From Candidatus Acidiferrales bacterium (GTDB taxonomy: Bacteria; Acidobacteriota; Terriglobia; Acidiferrales; UBA7541), in contig CATPAM010000060.1 of NCBI GenBank assembly GCA_955651735.1, positions 1 to 8,746 of the forward strand: a DNA stretch of 8,746 nt. The letters are read 5' to 3'. Every line of letters starts with the position of its first letter. Position 1 is the stretch's first letter. Under the pieces are notes generated by a model. That model ran no database searches. It was not told the origin of the DNA and saw only the letters and a list, made by a program, of their open reading frames with translations. Shown piece by piece: positions 1 through 6,210 of the stretch. The translations under genes and the position numbers were made by a program.

Positions 1-638
1 AGCCGAAGCTGCTGCGTGTTTTGCAGGAGCAGGAGTTCGAGCGGCTGGGAGGTAATCGCACGCAGCGGGTGGATGTGCGGGTGGTGGCGGCGACGAACGG
101 GGATTTATCGAAGCTGGTGGCGGAGCGTGCCTTTCGCAGCGATTTGTATTACCGGCTGAATGTCTTTCCGATACAAGTTCCGGCGCTGCGCGAGCGGCGC
201 GAGGATATTCCGCTACTGGTGCGGTATTTCGTGCAGAAATTCAGCCGGAGGCAGAACAAGGTTGTGCAGTACGTGCCGGCGGATGCGATGGACGCGCTGG
301 TGAACTACGGGTGGCCGGGGAATGTGCGGGAACTGGAGAATTTGATTGAGCGGGCGGTGCTGCTTTCGCCGGGCAAAGAGCTACGGGTGCCGCTGTCGGA
401 GCTGCGCGCGTCCACGAGTGCCGACAATTCCGCGGCGAGCGCGGGGATTGGAGTATTCGCGCCAACGGCGCCTTCGATTGCGACGCTGGAAGAGGCGGAG
501 CGGCAGCATATTTTGCGGGCGCTGCGGCAGACGGAGTGGCGTATTGCGGGCGCGAAAGGTGCTGCTTCGCTGCTGGGTATGAAGAGGACTACTCTGCAAG
601 CGCGGATGCGGAAGCTGGGGATTCGGCGGCCGGTTTAG
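1..638 (+). CDS. Sigma-54-dependent transcriptional activator, C-terminal part (5' end outside window)
   Basis: The reading frame is open from the window edge (first full codon at 3, reading PKLLRVLQEQEF), so the true start and the Walker A, Walker B and GAFTGA regions lie upstream. What remains is the end of the AAA+ sigma-54 interaction domain. It includes a sensor I segment (VRVVAATN), the family signature SDLYYRLNVFPI, the LRERREDIPLL segment, and the sensor II motif WPGNVRELEN. A linker rich in Ala and Ser follows. The last 50 or so residues form a Fis-type helix-turn-helix (GAASLLGMKRTTLQARMRKLGI), close to the FhlA/NtrC style. Such proteins hydrolyse ATP to open promoters bound by sigma-54 RNA polymerase. 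The sensing domain is not visible, so the signal is unknown. It ends at TAG and converges on the RidA-family gene, with a 92-base spacer. Confidence 0.93.
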   Translation, partial: PKLLRVLQEQEFERLGGNRTQRVDVRVVAATNGDLSKLVAERAFRSDLYYRLNVFPIQVPALRERREDIPLLVRYFVQKFSRRQNKVVQYVPADAMDALVNYGWPGNVRELENLIERAVLLSPGKELRVPLSELRASTSADNSAASAGIGVFAPTAPSIATLEEAERQHILRALRQTEWRIAGAKGAASLLGMKRTTLQARMRKLGIRRPV

Positions 639-660
639 AGGCGGCCATAGAAAAAGACAA

Positions 661-697
661 CGTAGAGACGCTGAGTTCGCCGAGATATCGCAGAGGA
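661..697. repeat. Degenerate CGCNGAG short tandem units
   Basis: In the spacer between the two convergent genes, four loosely repeated units of 8-11 bases follow one another: CGTAGAGA, CGCTGAGTT, CGCCGAGATAT, CGCAGAGGA. They share a CGC-N-GAG core. The array has no open frame of its own. It may be a decayed short repeat of the kind scattered between genes in many GC-rich genomes. Four imperfect copies could also be chance. Confidence 0.3.
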
Positions 698-704
698 TAA
701 GAGA

Positions 705-728
705 GGCCGGGCTGAAGCCCGGCCGTAC
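705..728 (-). repeat. REP-like hairpin repeat (GTAC foot)
   Basis: A perfect 8-bp inverted repeat, GGCCGGGC and GCCCGGCC, encloses a TGAA loop (705-724). GTAC adjoins it at 725-728. Read on the minus strand, GTAC immediately precedes the palindrome, resembling the GTAG foot of the other hairpins in this window. It begins 3 bases beyond the RidA stop codon, between two convergent genes. It could help end transcription, but no T-run follows on either strand, so repeat-family membership is the better reading. Confidence 0.6.
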
Positions 729-730
729 AT

Positions 731-1183
731 TTATAGTTCGGCGATTAGCTCGATTTCGACGCAGGAGCCGAGGGGAATCTGCGCGACACCGAAGGCGCTG
801 CGGGCGTGGGCGCCGCGTTCGCCGAAGATTTCCACGAATAGTTCGGAAGCGCCGTTGGCGACCAGATGCTGCTCGTTGAACGCGGGTGTGCTGTTCACCA
901 GCACGAGCAGCTTGACGATGCGACGGATTTTGTTCAGATCGCCGATGGCGGCTTGCAGCGTTGCCATCAGGTCGATCGCGATGGATTGCGCGGCTTGCTT
1001 TCCTTGCGCGGTGGTCAGCGCCGCGCCGAGTTTGCCGGTCCAGGGCTTGCCGTCTTTTTTGGCAATGTGCCCGGAGATGAAGATGAGATTGCCGGTGCGG
1101 ACGAAAGGAACAAAGGCGGCGACCGGCGGGTCAACCTGCGGAAGAGTGATGTTGCGCGCTTTCAGCTTTTCATAGATTGACAT
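731..1183 (-). CDS. RidA/YjgF/YER057c family protein (150 aa)
   Basis: The product resembles the roughly 150-residue branch of the YjgF/YER057c/UK114 family. It starts MSIYEKLK, has the conserved core VRTGNLIFISGHIAKKDGK (residues 28-46), and ends with HARSAFGVAQIPLGSCVEIE. By alignment from memory to E. coli RidA, Arg128 corresponds to the catalytic Arg105 and Glu143 to Glu120, so the active-site pair seems intact. Canonical RidA is a cytosolic trimer that hydrolyses the enamine/imine products of PLP enzymes. Activity in this longer subgroup is less certain. The frame is open further upstream, to an ATG at 1264. The start at 1183 is chosen because a perfect AGGAGG lies 7 bases before it and homology begins there. 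It lies 87 bases downstream of a dehydratase that could supply its substrate, probably in one operon. Confidence 0.92.
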   Translation of the reverse strand: MSIYEKLKARNITLPQVDPPVAAFVPFVRTGNLIFISGHIAKKDGKPWTGKLGAALTTAQGKQAAQSIAIDLMATLQAAIGDLNKIRRIVKLLVLVNSTPAFNEQHLVANGASELFVEIFGERGAHARSAFGVAQIPLGSCVEIELIAEL

Positions 1184-1190
1184 CGAAACG

Positions 1191-1196
1191 CCTCCT
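1191..1196 (-). promoter_or_regulatory. Shine-Dalgarno AGGAGG of the RidA-family gene
   Basis: On the minus strand AGGAGG is followed by a 7-base spacer and ATG (1183). It is the strongest ribosome site in the window. It decides the start against the in-frame ATG 81 bases upstream, which would give a 27-residue non-conserved extension running through the intergenic hairpin repeat. Confidence 0.85.
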
Positions 1197-1223
1197 ATGC
1201 GGTGGGGCAGAGCGGGAGAAAGC

Positions 1224-1252
1224 CTCAGGCCCAAAAAGCGGGCCTGAGCTAC
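1224..1252 (-). repeat. REP-like hairpin repeat (GTAG foot) between dehydratase and RidA genes
   Basis: A perfect 9-bp inverted repeat, CTCAGGCCC (1224-1232) and GGGCCTGAG (1240-1248), has a 7-base loop. CTAC follows at 1249-1252. On the minus strand it therefore reads GTAG and then the palindrome, the REP/RAYT layout. It shares an 11-base left arm (GCCTCAGGCCC) and a 12-base right arm (CCTGAGCTACAG) with the repeat at 8604-8657. Lying inside a likely operon, its hairpin may also damp read-through or stabilise the upstream mRNA end. No T-run follows the hairpin on the minus strand, so a strong terminator is unlikely. Confidence 0.75.
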
Positions 1253-1270
1253 AGTTTCGTACACAGACGT

Positions 1271-2284
1271 CTAGCCAGCGGCCGGCAATTGGGGAATGCT
1301 GGTCCGGCATTGGTGACCGTCGCGGGAGCCTTTGCTGCTGCGGCGGTGAAATTTTACTGCTGTCGTGTTGCCGCCGCAGAGGAGGACGCCGACGCGTTCA
1401 CCGGGTGCGGGTTGGTAGCGGCGGGATAGCAGGGCGGCGAATGCGGCCGCGCCTCCCGGTTCAGTGACCGCGCGCAGAACGCTCCACAGCGCTTCCTGCG
1501 CCTGGGTGATTGCGTCATCGCTGACGAGGATCACTTTCTCTACGTACTTTTGGGCGATGGGGAACATGAGTTCGCCAACGCGTTTGGGTGCGAGGGAATC
1601 GGCGGCGATTCCTCCGGCGAGGCTGTCCACCGGGCGGCCCGCGTGCAGCGCGTTTGCCAGCGTAGGCGCGGCTTCCGGCTCGACGGCGATGAGCTTGATT
1701 TTGCCGGCGTACCAGGCGGCGATGCCGCCGATGAGACCACCGCCACCAACGGCGACGAGCAGCGTGTCGAGGCTCGGGCACTGCTGCTGGAATTCGAGAC
1801 CGACCGTTCCCTGACCGAGCAGAGTTTCGAGTTGGTCGTAGGCATGAATGGGCATAGCGCCGGACTGCGCGACCCAGGCTTCGCTGGCGGCCAGGGCATC
1901 GGCGAAGCGCTCCCCGACAACGACGAGGTCAGCGCCACAGCGGTGGATGCGCTCGACCTTTTCTGGGGAAGCGACGGTGGGGACAAAAATCTTCGCGGGC
2001 ACGCCGAGCTGGCCGGCGGCATAGGCGACAGCGACTCCGTGATTGCCACCGGACGCCGCGACTACCCCGGCCTTTGGGACTTCGCGCGTGAGGAGATTGG
2101 CAAAGGCGCCGCGGGCTTTGAAAGAGCCGGCGTGCTGCAGGAATTCCAGTTTGAAGATGAGGCTGATAGAATCCAGGCGGAAGTCGGCGCCGGCAGCTTC
2201 GAGGGTGGGCGTGCGACGCACGTGGGGCCTGATGATTTTTTCGACTGCGGCGATGCCCTTTCGATCCAGCGGCATTTTGGTCAT
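1271..2284 (-). CDS. PLP-dependent threonine/serine dehydratase (fold type II)
   Basis: This fold-type II PLP enzyme of the threonine/serine dehydratase family has 337 residues. The Schiff-base lysine is Lys56 in GSFKARGA. The carboxylate/substrate loop is SGGNHG (78-83), the phosphate-binding loop is GGGGLIGG (180-187), EPGGAA is at 276-281, and CGGN (303-306) lies near the end. It most likely deaminates L-threonine and/or L-serine to 2-ketobutyrate or pyruvate in the cytosol. There is no ACT-like C-terminal regulatory domain, so it resembles the short TdcB/serine racemase-like class rather than full-length biosynthetic IlvA. Substrate cannot be fixed from sequence, and a serine racemase or hydroxyaspartate dehydratase is possible. 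The ATG at 2284 has GGGAG five bases before it; an ATG three codons later is the alternative. Beyond CGGN the frame runs about 30 residues in a basic tail that I do not recognise as conserved. The downstream partner is the RidA-family gene. Confidence 0.9.
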   Translation of the reverse strand: MTKMPLDRKGIAAVEKIIRPHVRRTPTLEAAGADFRLDSISLIFKLEFLQHAGSFKARGAFANLLTREVPKAGVVAASGGNHGVAVAYAAGQLGVPAKIFVPTVASPEKVERIHRCGADLVVVGERFADALAASEAWVAQSGAMPIHAYDQLETLLGQGTVGLEFQQQCPSLDTLLVAVGGGGLIGGIAAWYAGKIKLIAVEPEAAPTLANALHAGRPVDSLAGGIAADSLAPKRVGELMFPIAQKYVEKVILVSDDAITQAQEALWSVLRAVTEPGGAAAFAALLSRRYQPAPGERVGVLLCGGNTTAVKFHRRSSKGSRDGHQCRTSIPQLPAAG

Positions 2285-2318
2285 CGCAACTCCCTCTGCT
2301 CCGCGCCCGAGCCTAGCC

Positions 2319-2344
2319 GGGGTGCAGCCGTGCTGCGCCCCTAC
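2319..2344 (-). repeat. REP-like hairpin repeat (GTAG foot) upstream of the dehydratase
   Basis: GGGGTGCAGC (2319-2328) and GCTGCGCCCC (2332-2341) pair over 10 bp, with one G-T wobble and a 3-base loop. CTAC spans 2341-2344, so the minus strand reads GTAGGGGCGCAGC, entering the palindrome directly from GTAG. It lies 34 bases upstream of the dehydratase start. A minus-strand transcript starting near the -10 box at 2355-2360 would carry it, or most of it, as a leader stem-loop. It resembles the minus-strand start of the repeat between rplT and pheS (GTAGGCGCGCAGC). Confidence 0.65.
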
Positions 2345-2354
2345 GAACTGCGGT

Positions 2355-2362
2355 ATTATAAT
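2355..2362. promoter_or_regulatory. Candidate divergent -10 / operator ATTATAAT
   Basis: The 8-base perfect palindrome ATTATAAT contains TATAAT on both strands (+ at 2357-2362, - at 2355-2360). It is the only strongly AT-rich stretch in the spacer between the divergent dehydratase and ArsR genes. No good -35 box is visible at the usual distance on either side, so the promoter call rests on the -10 match and position. Its symmetry also fits an operator for the adjacent winged-helix regulator, which would give autoregulation. A plus-strand transcript from here would have a leader of about 17 bases, with no clear ribosome site before the ATG at 2386. Confidence 0.4.
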
Positions 2363-2385
2363 TAGGGATTTGGCTAAGTGTCTAT

Positions 2386-2688
2386 ATGAATCTTGAGCTG
2401 GCGCTGCGGGCGCTGTGCAACGAACGCAGGCTGCGGATATTGGACTGGCTGCGCAGTCCGCGGAGGCATTTTCCGCCGCAGGTTGACGGGGACTTGATCA
2501 AGGATGGGGTTTGCGGGCTGCTCATTGCGCGCAAGCTGAAGATAACGCAGCCCACAGCCAGCGAGCATCTGAAGATTTTGCAGCAGGCGGGGCTCATTCG
2601 AGGGAAGCGCATCAAGCAATGGACATTTTACAAGCGGGACGAGGCCCAGATTCGGACGATCAAGAAACAGTTTTTGGCCAAGGTCTAG
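2386..2688 (+). CDS. ArsR-type winged-helix transcriptional regulator (100 aa)
   Basis: This small one-domain DNA-binding protein shows the ArsR-type order of elements. Helix 1 reads ALCNERRLRILDWL (9-22). The helix-turn-helix is LIARKLKITQPTASEHLKIL (46-65). A beta wing covers about 70-83 (LIRGKRIKQWTFYK). The ELCVCDL metal site of classical ArsR/SmtB is absent; only two isolated cysteines, Cys11 and Cys43, are seen. It is therefore probably not a typical metal sensor. It likely binds DNA as a dimer at a palindrome, perhaps ATTATAAT just upstream, and may control itself and the aldo/keto reductase 27 bases downstream. The start is the ATG at 2386, where homology begins. There is no clear Shine-Dalgarno, which suggests a short or leaderless transcript. 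The effector is unknown. Confidence 0.85.
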   Translation: MNLELALRALCNERRLRILDWLRSPRRHFPPQVDGDLIKDGVCGLLIARKLKITQPTASEHLKILQQAGLIRGKRIKQWTFYKRDEAQIRTIKKQFLAKV

Positions 2689-2715
2689 CCGCAAACACCA
2701 AAGGAGCAGCCGCGA

Positions 2716-3687
2716 ATGCAATATCGCCGGTTTGGACGCACGGGATGGAATGTGAGCGAGATCGGATATGGCATGTGGGGCATGGCGGGCTGGACCGGCT
2801 CGGAGGATGCGGAGTCACTTGCTTCGCTGCAGCGGGCTGTCGATTTAGGGTGCAATTTTTTCGACACCGCGTGGGCTTATGGCGATGGGCACAGCGAGCA
2901 GTTGCTGGGGAAAGTCCTGCGCGCGAATCCTGGCAAGAAGCTTTACACGGCCACCAAGGTTCCGCCGAAGAATCGCAAATGGCCAGCGCGGCGGGAGTAT
3001 TCGCTGGATGATTGTTACCCGCCGGAATACATCGAGGAATACGTCGAGAAGAGCCTGACGAATTTGGGCGTGAAGACGCTGGACCTGATTCAGCTTCATA
3101 CCTGGGAGGACAAGTGGCTGGACGACAAGCGATTGCTTCCGGTGATTGAGAAATTGCGTAGCGGTGAGAAAGTGCGAGCGTTTGGGCTGAGCCTGAATCG
3201 TTGGGAGCCGTGGAACGGGGCACGGGCAGTGCGCAACGGCGTGGTCGATGCGGTGCAGGTGATTTACAACATTTTCGATCAGAATCCGGAGGATGAGTTG
3301 TTTCCGGCGTGCCGGGAGAAAGATGTCGCGGTGATTGCGCGTGTGCCGTTTGATGAAGGCTCGTTGACCGGGACGCTGACGCTGGAGAGCAAATGGCCGG
3401 CGGGCGATTGGCGGAATACGTATTTTGTAGCAGAAAATCTGAAGGCCACGATCGCTCGGGTGGACGAACTAAAGAAAATCCGACGTGGCGGGATCAGCTT
3501 GGCGGAGATGGCCCTGCGATTTATCCTGAACAACAAGGATGTGGGCACGATTATTCCTGGGATGCGCAAGATCGCGAATGTGGAAACGAATGTTGCGGCG
3601 AGCGATCGAGGTCCCTTGCCCGGGCCGGTGCAAGCCGAGCTGCGGAAGCACCGGTGGGATCGGACGCCCACGAAGTGGTCGCAGTGA
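2716..3687 (+). CDS. Aldo/keto reductase
   Basis: This is an aldo/keto reductase of 323 residues, the usual length. The N-terminus is typical (MQYRRFGRTGWNVSEIGYGMW). The catalytic tetrad can be read as Asp50 and Tyr55 (FFDTAWAYGDGHSE), Lys81 (TATKVPPKN) and His128 (LIQLHTW). The C-terminal GMRKIANVETNVAA (282-295) fits the segment that binds the NADPH phosphate. It should reduce carbonyl groups with NAD(P)H in the cytosol; the substrate cannot be told. AAGGAG lies 9 bases before the ATG. It follows the ArsR-type gene by 27 bases, so the two probably share a transcript and the regulator may tune this enzyme. It converges on zapA with only 14 bases between the stop codons, and no terminator hairpin is evident there. 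Confidence 0.93.
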   Translation: MQYRRFGRTGWNVSEIGYGMWGMAGWTGSEDAESLASLQRAVDLGCNFFDTAWAYGDGHSEQLLGKVLRANPGKKLYTATKVPPKNRKWPARREYSLDDCYPPEYIEEYVEKSLTNLGVKTLDLIQLHTWEDKWLDDKRLLPVIEKLRSGEKVRAFGLSLNRWEPWNGARAVRNGVVDAVQVIYNIFDQNPEDELFPACREKDVAVIARVPFDEGSLTGTLTLESKWPAGDWRNTYFVAENLKATIARVDELKKIRRGGISLAEMALRFILNNKDVGTIIPGMRKIANVETNVAASDRGPLPGPVQAELRKHRWDRTPTKWSQ

Positions 3688-3701
3688 AATCCCTTTGATG
3701 A

Positions 3702-3989
3702 CTAGGCGGTTTGTTTTAGGGCGCGCTCGACGAGGGTCAGGCAGCGCTCGGCTTGCTCGCGCAGAGGATCTTCCTGATCGGTACGGTCTTTGCGGATGGT
3801 GTGAAGCTCGTCGGCGATGGCCAGGGCGGCGAGAACGGCGACTTTTTGGGTGTCGACGGTGGCGGTGACGTCGGCGATGGCGCTCATTTTTTCATCGACA
3901 TAGGCGGCGAGTTTTTGGACGTAGCGCTCGTCGAGCTCGCCGCGAATGGTGTAGGTCTGGCCGAAGATTTGAACTTTTACGGCGCCCAT
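3702..3989 (-). CDS. zapA: Cell division protein ZapA
   Basis: The 95-residue product has the ZapA layout. It begins with a short beta-rich head (KVQIFGQTYTIRGELDERYVQ, about residues 5-25), followed by helices with AAYVDEKMSAIADV and KVAVLAALAIADELHTI. A long C-terminal helix, likely coiled-coil, completes it. ZapA binds FtsZ at mid-cell and cross-links protofilaments to stabilise the Z ring. The frame is open back to an ATG at 4043, but family similarity begins at MGAVKVQIFG, so 3989 is chosen. No good Shine-Dalgarno precedes any candidate start. The place after pheT is common in bacteria, but here a 133-base spacer separates them, so zapA may have its own promoter. There is no room for a 6S RNA gene downstream, a frequent neighbour elsewhere. 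Confidence 0.88.
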   Translation of the reverse strand: MGAVKVQIFGQTYTIRGELDERYVQKLAAYVDEKMSAIADVTATVDTQKVAVLAALAIADELHTIRKDRTDQEDPLREQAERCLTLVERALKQTA

Positions 3990-4048
3990 TGTGGGGAAGA
4001 TTATCACATCTACGTTGGTCCAAAACATTGTCCGTGGCTGCACAGTCG

Positions 4049-4078
4049 AAAAAGCGCCCGCGAAAGTCCCCGGCCGCT
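4049..4078 (-). terminator. Possible weak intrinsic terminator after pheT
   Basis: On the minus strand, 45 bases past the pheT stop, AGCGGCC and GGGCGCT pair over seven positions with one G-G mismatch around a 12-base loop. A run of five T follows at once (4053-4049), the last stem T included. The stem is imperfect and the loop long, so only partial termination is likely. It would separate the PheRS operon from zapA. Confidence 0.33.
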
Positions 4079-4122
4079 ACCGGTGCATGCACATTCGCCT
4101 GCGCCCTGTTGCGGTCTGGGTG

Positions 4123-6210
4123 TTAGGAGGCGCGGAGGCGAGCGCCTAACTGCTTTTCCAGCGCGGCGACGATGCGGGCGGAGAAGTCCGTTAGCTGGGC
4201 TTCTGTTAACGTGGTTTCGCGGCTTTGGAAAGTTACGCGGATTAGCAGCGAATATTGTCCGGCGGGGACGTTCTTGCCGCGATAGAGATCAATGGCTTCG
4301 ATGAAGACGATTTCGCGGATGTTGAGGGAACGAACGGTGGCGGCGACATCGGAAAAGTGTGTTCCGTCGGCGAGGAGCAGGGAGAAATCGCGCTCGACGG
4401 CGGGAAAACGCGGGACGGGCTCGTACTTGCGCGATTCTTTCGCGGCACGGATTACGGCGTACAACGACGGAAGCTGCAGCTCGGCGAGGAAGATTTCCTG
4501 GCGGAGCTTTAGCTGGTCGGCGATGCGAAGCGTGAGCTCGCCGGCCTCGCCGATTGCTTCGTTGTGAAGCGCGACGCGGCCGCGGCGGGCAGGGTGCAGC
4601 CAGGCGGGGCCGCCTTCGTTCCACGTGAAACCGCCGGCGAGCGCGCCGAGCGCATCAAGATCGCCCTTCAGATCCGCAAAAGAATAATCGCGCGGCGTAT
4701 CGTACAACCCTTTTGCGCGGGCTTCGCCGGTGGTGCCGATGGTGAGGATGGGTGTCTCGACGGATTCGCTGCCGTGCAGGCGATAGTGGCGGCCGATCTC
4801 GAAAAGGCGGACATTGCGTTGGCCGCGGTTGAGGTTCCATTCGAGGGCCGCGGGCATGGTCACGATGCCGGTGGACTTGAGGACGTTGGCTTTCTCAGAA
4901 AGTGGATTGGCGAGACGCGCAGGTTGCAGGTCGGGCGGACGGAAAAGCGCGTCGCGATCTTCGGCGACGTGGGGAATGGTGAGAATTTCGCAGTAGCCGA
5001 GGCCGATGAGGCGTTCGCGAAGGCGCGTTTCGGCTTCGTAGTGAGGAAGGCGCGCGGCGCCTTGGCGGGCGGCAGGTAGGCGCGGCGGGAATTTGTCGAG
5101 GCCGTAGATGCGGGCGACTTCCTCGATGAGATCGATTTCGCGCTCGACTTCGGCGCGCCAGGAAGGCTGGGTGCACTCCCAAGCGGCGAGGAGGGAGCCT
5201 TCCGCGCCGCGATTTTGATCGACACGCACAGCAGCGAAACCGAGGGCGCTGAGGCTGGATTCGATTTGCTTGTCGGGGACATCCGCGCCCATGACGCGGA
5301 GAAGTTCGGCGCGGGTGAGAAGAATTTTCTTGGGCTGGCGCTTGCCAGGATAGACGTCGACCACTCCGGCGAGGAGTTCGCCGCCGGCGAGCTGGAGGAT
5401 TAGTTCGGCGCAACGGCGCGAGGCGAGCTCAGCCATTTCGAAATCGGCGCCGCGGCCAAAGCGAGTGGAGGCTTCGGTGTGAAGCTTGAGGATGCGCGTG
5501 GCGCGGCGAATGGCGATGGGGTCGAACCAAGCGCACTCGATCAACACATTTTTCGTGGAGAAGGAGATTTCGGTTTCGGCGCCGCCCATGATGCCGCCGA
5601 TGCCAACGGCGCGGGAGCCGTCGCCATCGCAAATCATGCAGATGCCGGGGTCGAGGGTGCGCTCGATGCCGTCGAGGGTTCTCAGTTTTTCGCTAGGCTT
5701 GGCGCGGCGGACGACGATGCGGTGGTCGCGGACTTTGTCGTAGTCGAAGGCGTGGAGCGCATGGCCGAGTTCGAGCATCACGTAATTGCTTGCGTCGACG
5801 ACGTTGTTGATGCTGGCAACGCCGGAAGCTTCGAGGCGGTCCTTGAGCCATTGCGGCGACGGTTGAATTTTCGCACCGCGAATCACGCGGGCAGTGAAGC
5901 GGCCGCAGAGCTCGGGAGATTGGATTTCGACGCGGGCGGCATCGCCGGCTTTTGCGGCGACGCTTTCTTGCGGCTTCGGCGAAATGGGCTTCAACGGGAG
6001 TTTGTAGACGGCGCTGACTTCGCGAGCGATGCCATAGTGGCCGAGGCAGTCGGGGCGGTTCGAAGAAACTTCAGCGTCGATGACTGCGCCGTGCGCGCCA
6101 TTTTCGATGCCGCTGATGTTGGTGCCGGAGAGAGCGAGGCGTGAGGCGAGTTCGTCCGGCGGCGCTGTGACTCCGACGAAATCTCTTAGCCAGTTGTAGA
6201 CGATTTTCAT
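4123..6210 (-). CDS. pheT: Phenylalanine--tRNA ligase beta subunit, short form without the N-terminal tRNA-binding OB fold
   Basis: PheT is the beta subunit of the alpha2-beta2 PheRS that charges tRNA-Phe. Domains seen are the N-terminal MKIVYNWLRDFV, the VSSNRPDCLGHYGIAREV segment (48-65), and the B3/B4 editing domain (about 105-280, with INNVVDASNYVMLELGHALH at 134-153). The B5 domain follows (about 292-375, with the signature EIDLIEEVARIYG), then the catalytic-like core (about 385-580) and the C-terminal FDX-ACB anticodon domain (about 597-694). At 695 residues it is about 100 shorter than the roughly 795-residue E. coli protein. The loss falls in one place: SGTNISGIENGAHG runs directly into the segment that follows the OB-fold tRNA-binding domain in E. 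coli. The frame is intact, so this looks like natural architecture, not damage. The ATG overlaps the methyltransferase stop as ATGA, implying translational coupling. Confidence 0.97.
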   Translation of the reverse strand: MKIVYNWLRDFVGVTAPPDELASRLALSGTNISGIENGAHGAVIDAEVSSNRPDCLGHYGIAREVSAVYKLPLKPISPKPQESVAAKAGDAARVEIQSPELCGRFTARVIRGAKIQPSPQWLKDRLEASGVASINNVVDASNYVMLELGHALHAFDYDKVRDHRIVVRRAKPSEKLRTLDGIERTLDPGICMICDGDGSRAVGIGGIMGGAETEISFSTKNVLIECAWFDPIAIRRATRILKLHTEASTRFGRGADFEMAELASRRCAELILQLAGGELLAGVVDVYPGKRQPKKILLTRAELLRVMGADVPDKQIESSLSALGFAAVRVDQNRGAEGSLLAAWECTQPSWRAEVEREIDLIEEVARIYGLDKFPPRLPAARQGAARLPHYEAETRLRERLIGLGYCEILTIPHVAEDRDALFRPPDLQPARLANPLSEKANVLKSTGIVTMPAALEWNLNRGQRNVRLFEIGRHYRLHGSESVETPILTIGTTGEARAKGLYDTPRDYSFADLKGDLDALGALAGGFTWNEGGPAWLHPARRGRVALHNEAIGEAGELTLRIADQLKLRQEIFLAELQLPSLYAVIRAAKESRKYEPVPRFPAVERDFSLLLADGTHFSDVAATVRSLNIREIVFIEAIDLYRGKNVPAGQYSLLIRVTFQSRETTLTEAQLTDFSARIVAALEKQLGARLRAS

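Noticed and set aside
705..724. Bidirectional intrinsic terminator between the convergent genes
   Set aside because: The stem is strong, but neither side has the T-run required. The REP-like reading explains it better.
1184..1264. Upstream ATG extension of the RidA-family gene by 27 residues
   Set aside because: The extension is non-conserved and runs through the intergenic hairpin repeat. A perfect AGGAGG selects the ATG at 1183.
1550..2365. 271-codon plus-strand open frame
   Set aside because: It is antisense to the dehydratase, whose PLP motifs are clear. The product has no family signature and no ribosome site.
3990..4043. Upstream ATG extension of zapA
   Set aside because: The extra 18 residues do not look like ZapA and have no ribosome site. 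Kept only as a minor alternative.
4083..4092. GTGCATGCAC palindrome as an operator
   Set aside because: It is a perfect 10-base palindrome, but single and without a linked regulator or promoter. One such site is expected by chance at this length.
4122..4150. Stem GTTAGG/CCTAAC across the pheT stop codon as a terminator
   Set aside because: The stem needs a 3-base bulge and has no T-run after it. It lies mostly in coding sequence, so it is probably chance.
5479..6144. 221-codon plus-strand open frame
   Set aside because: It is antisense to pheT, with biased Ala/Asp/Gly composition caused by the codon pattern of the opposite strand.
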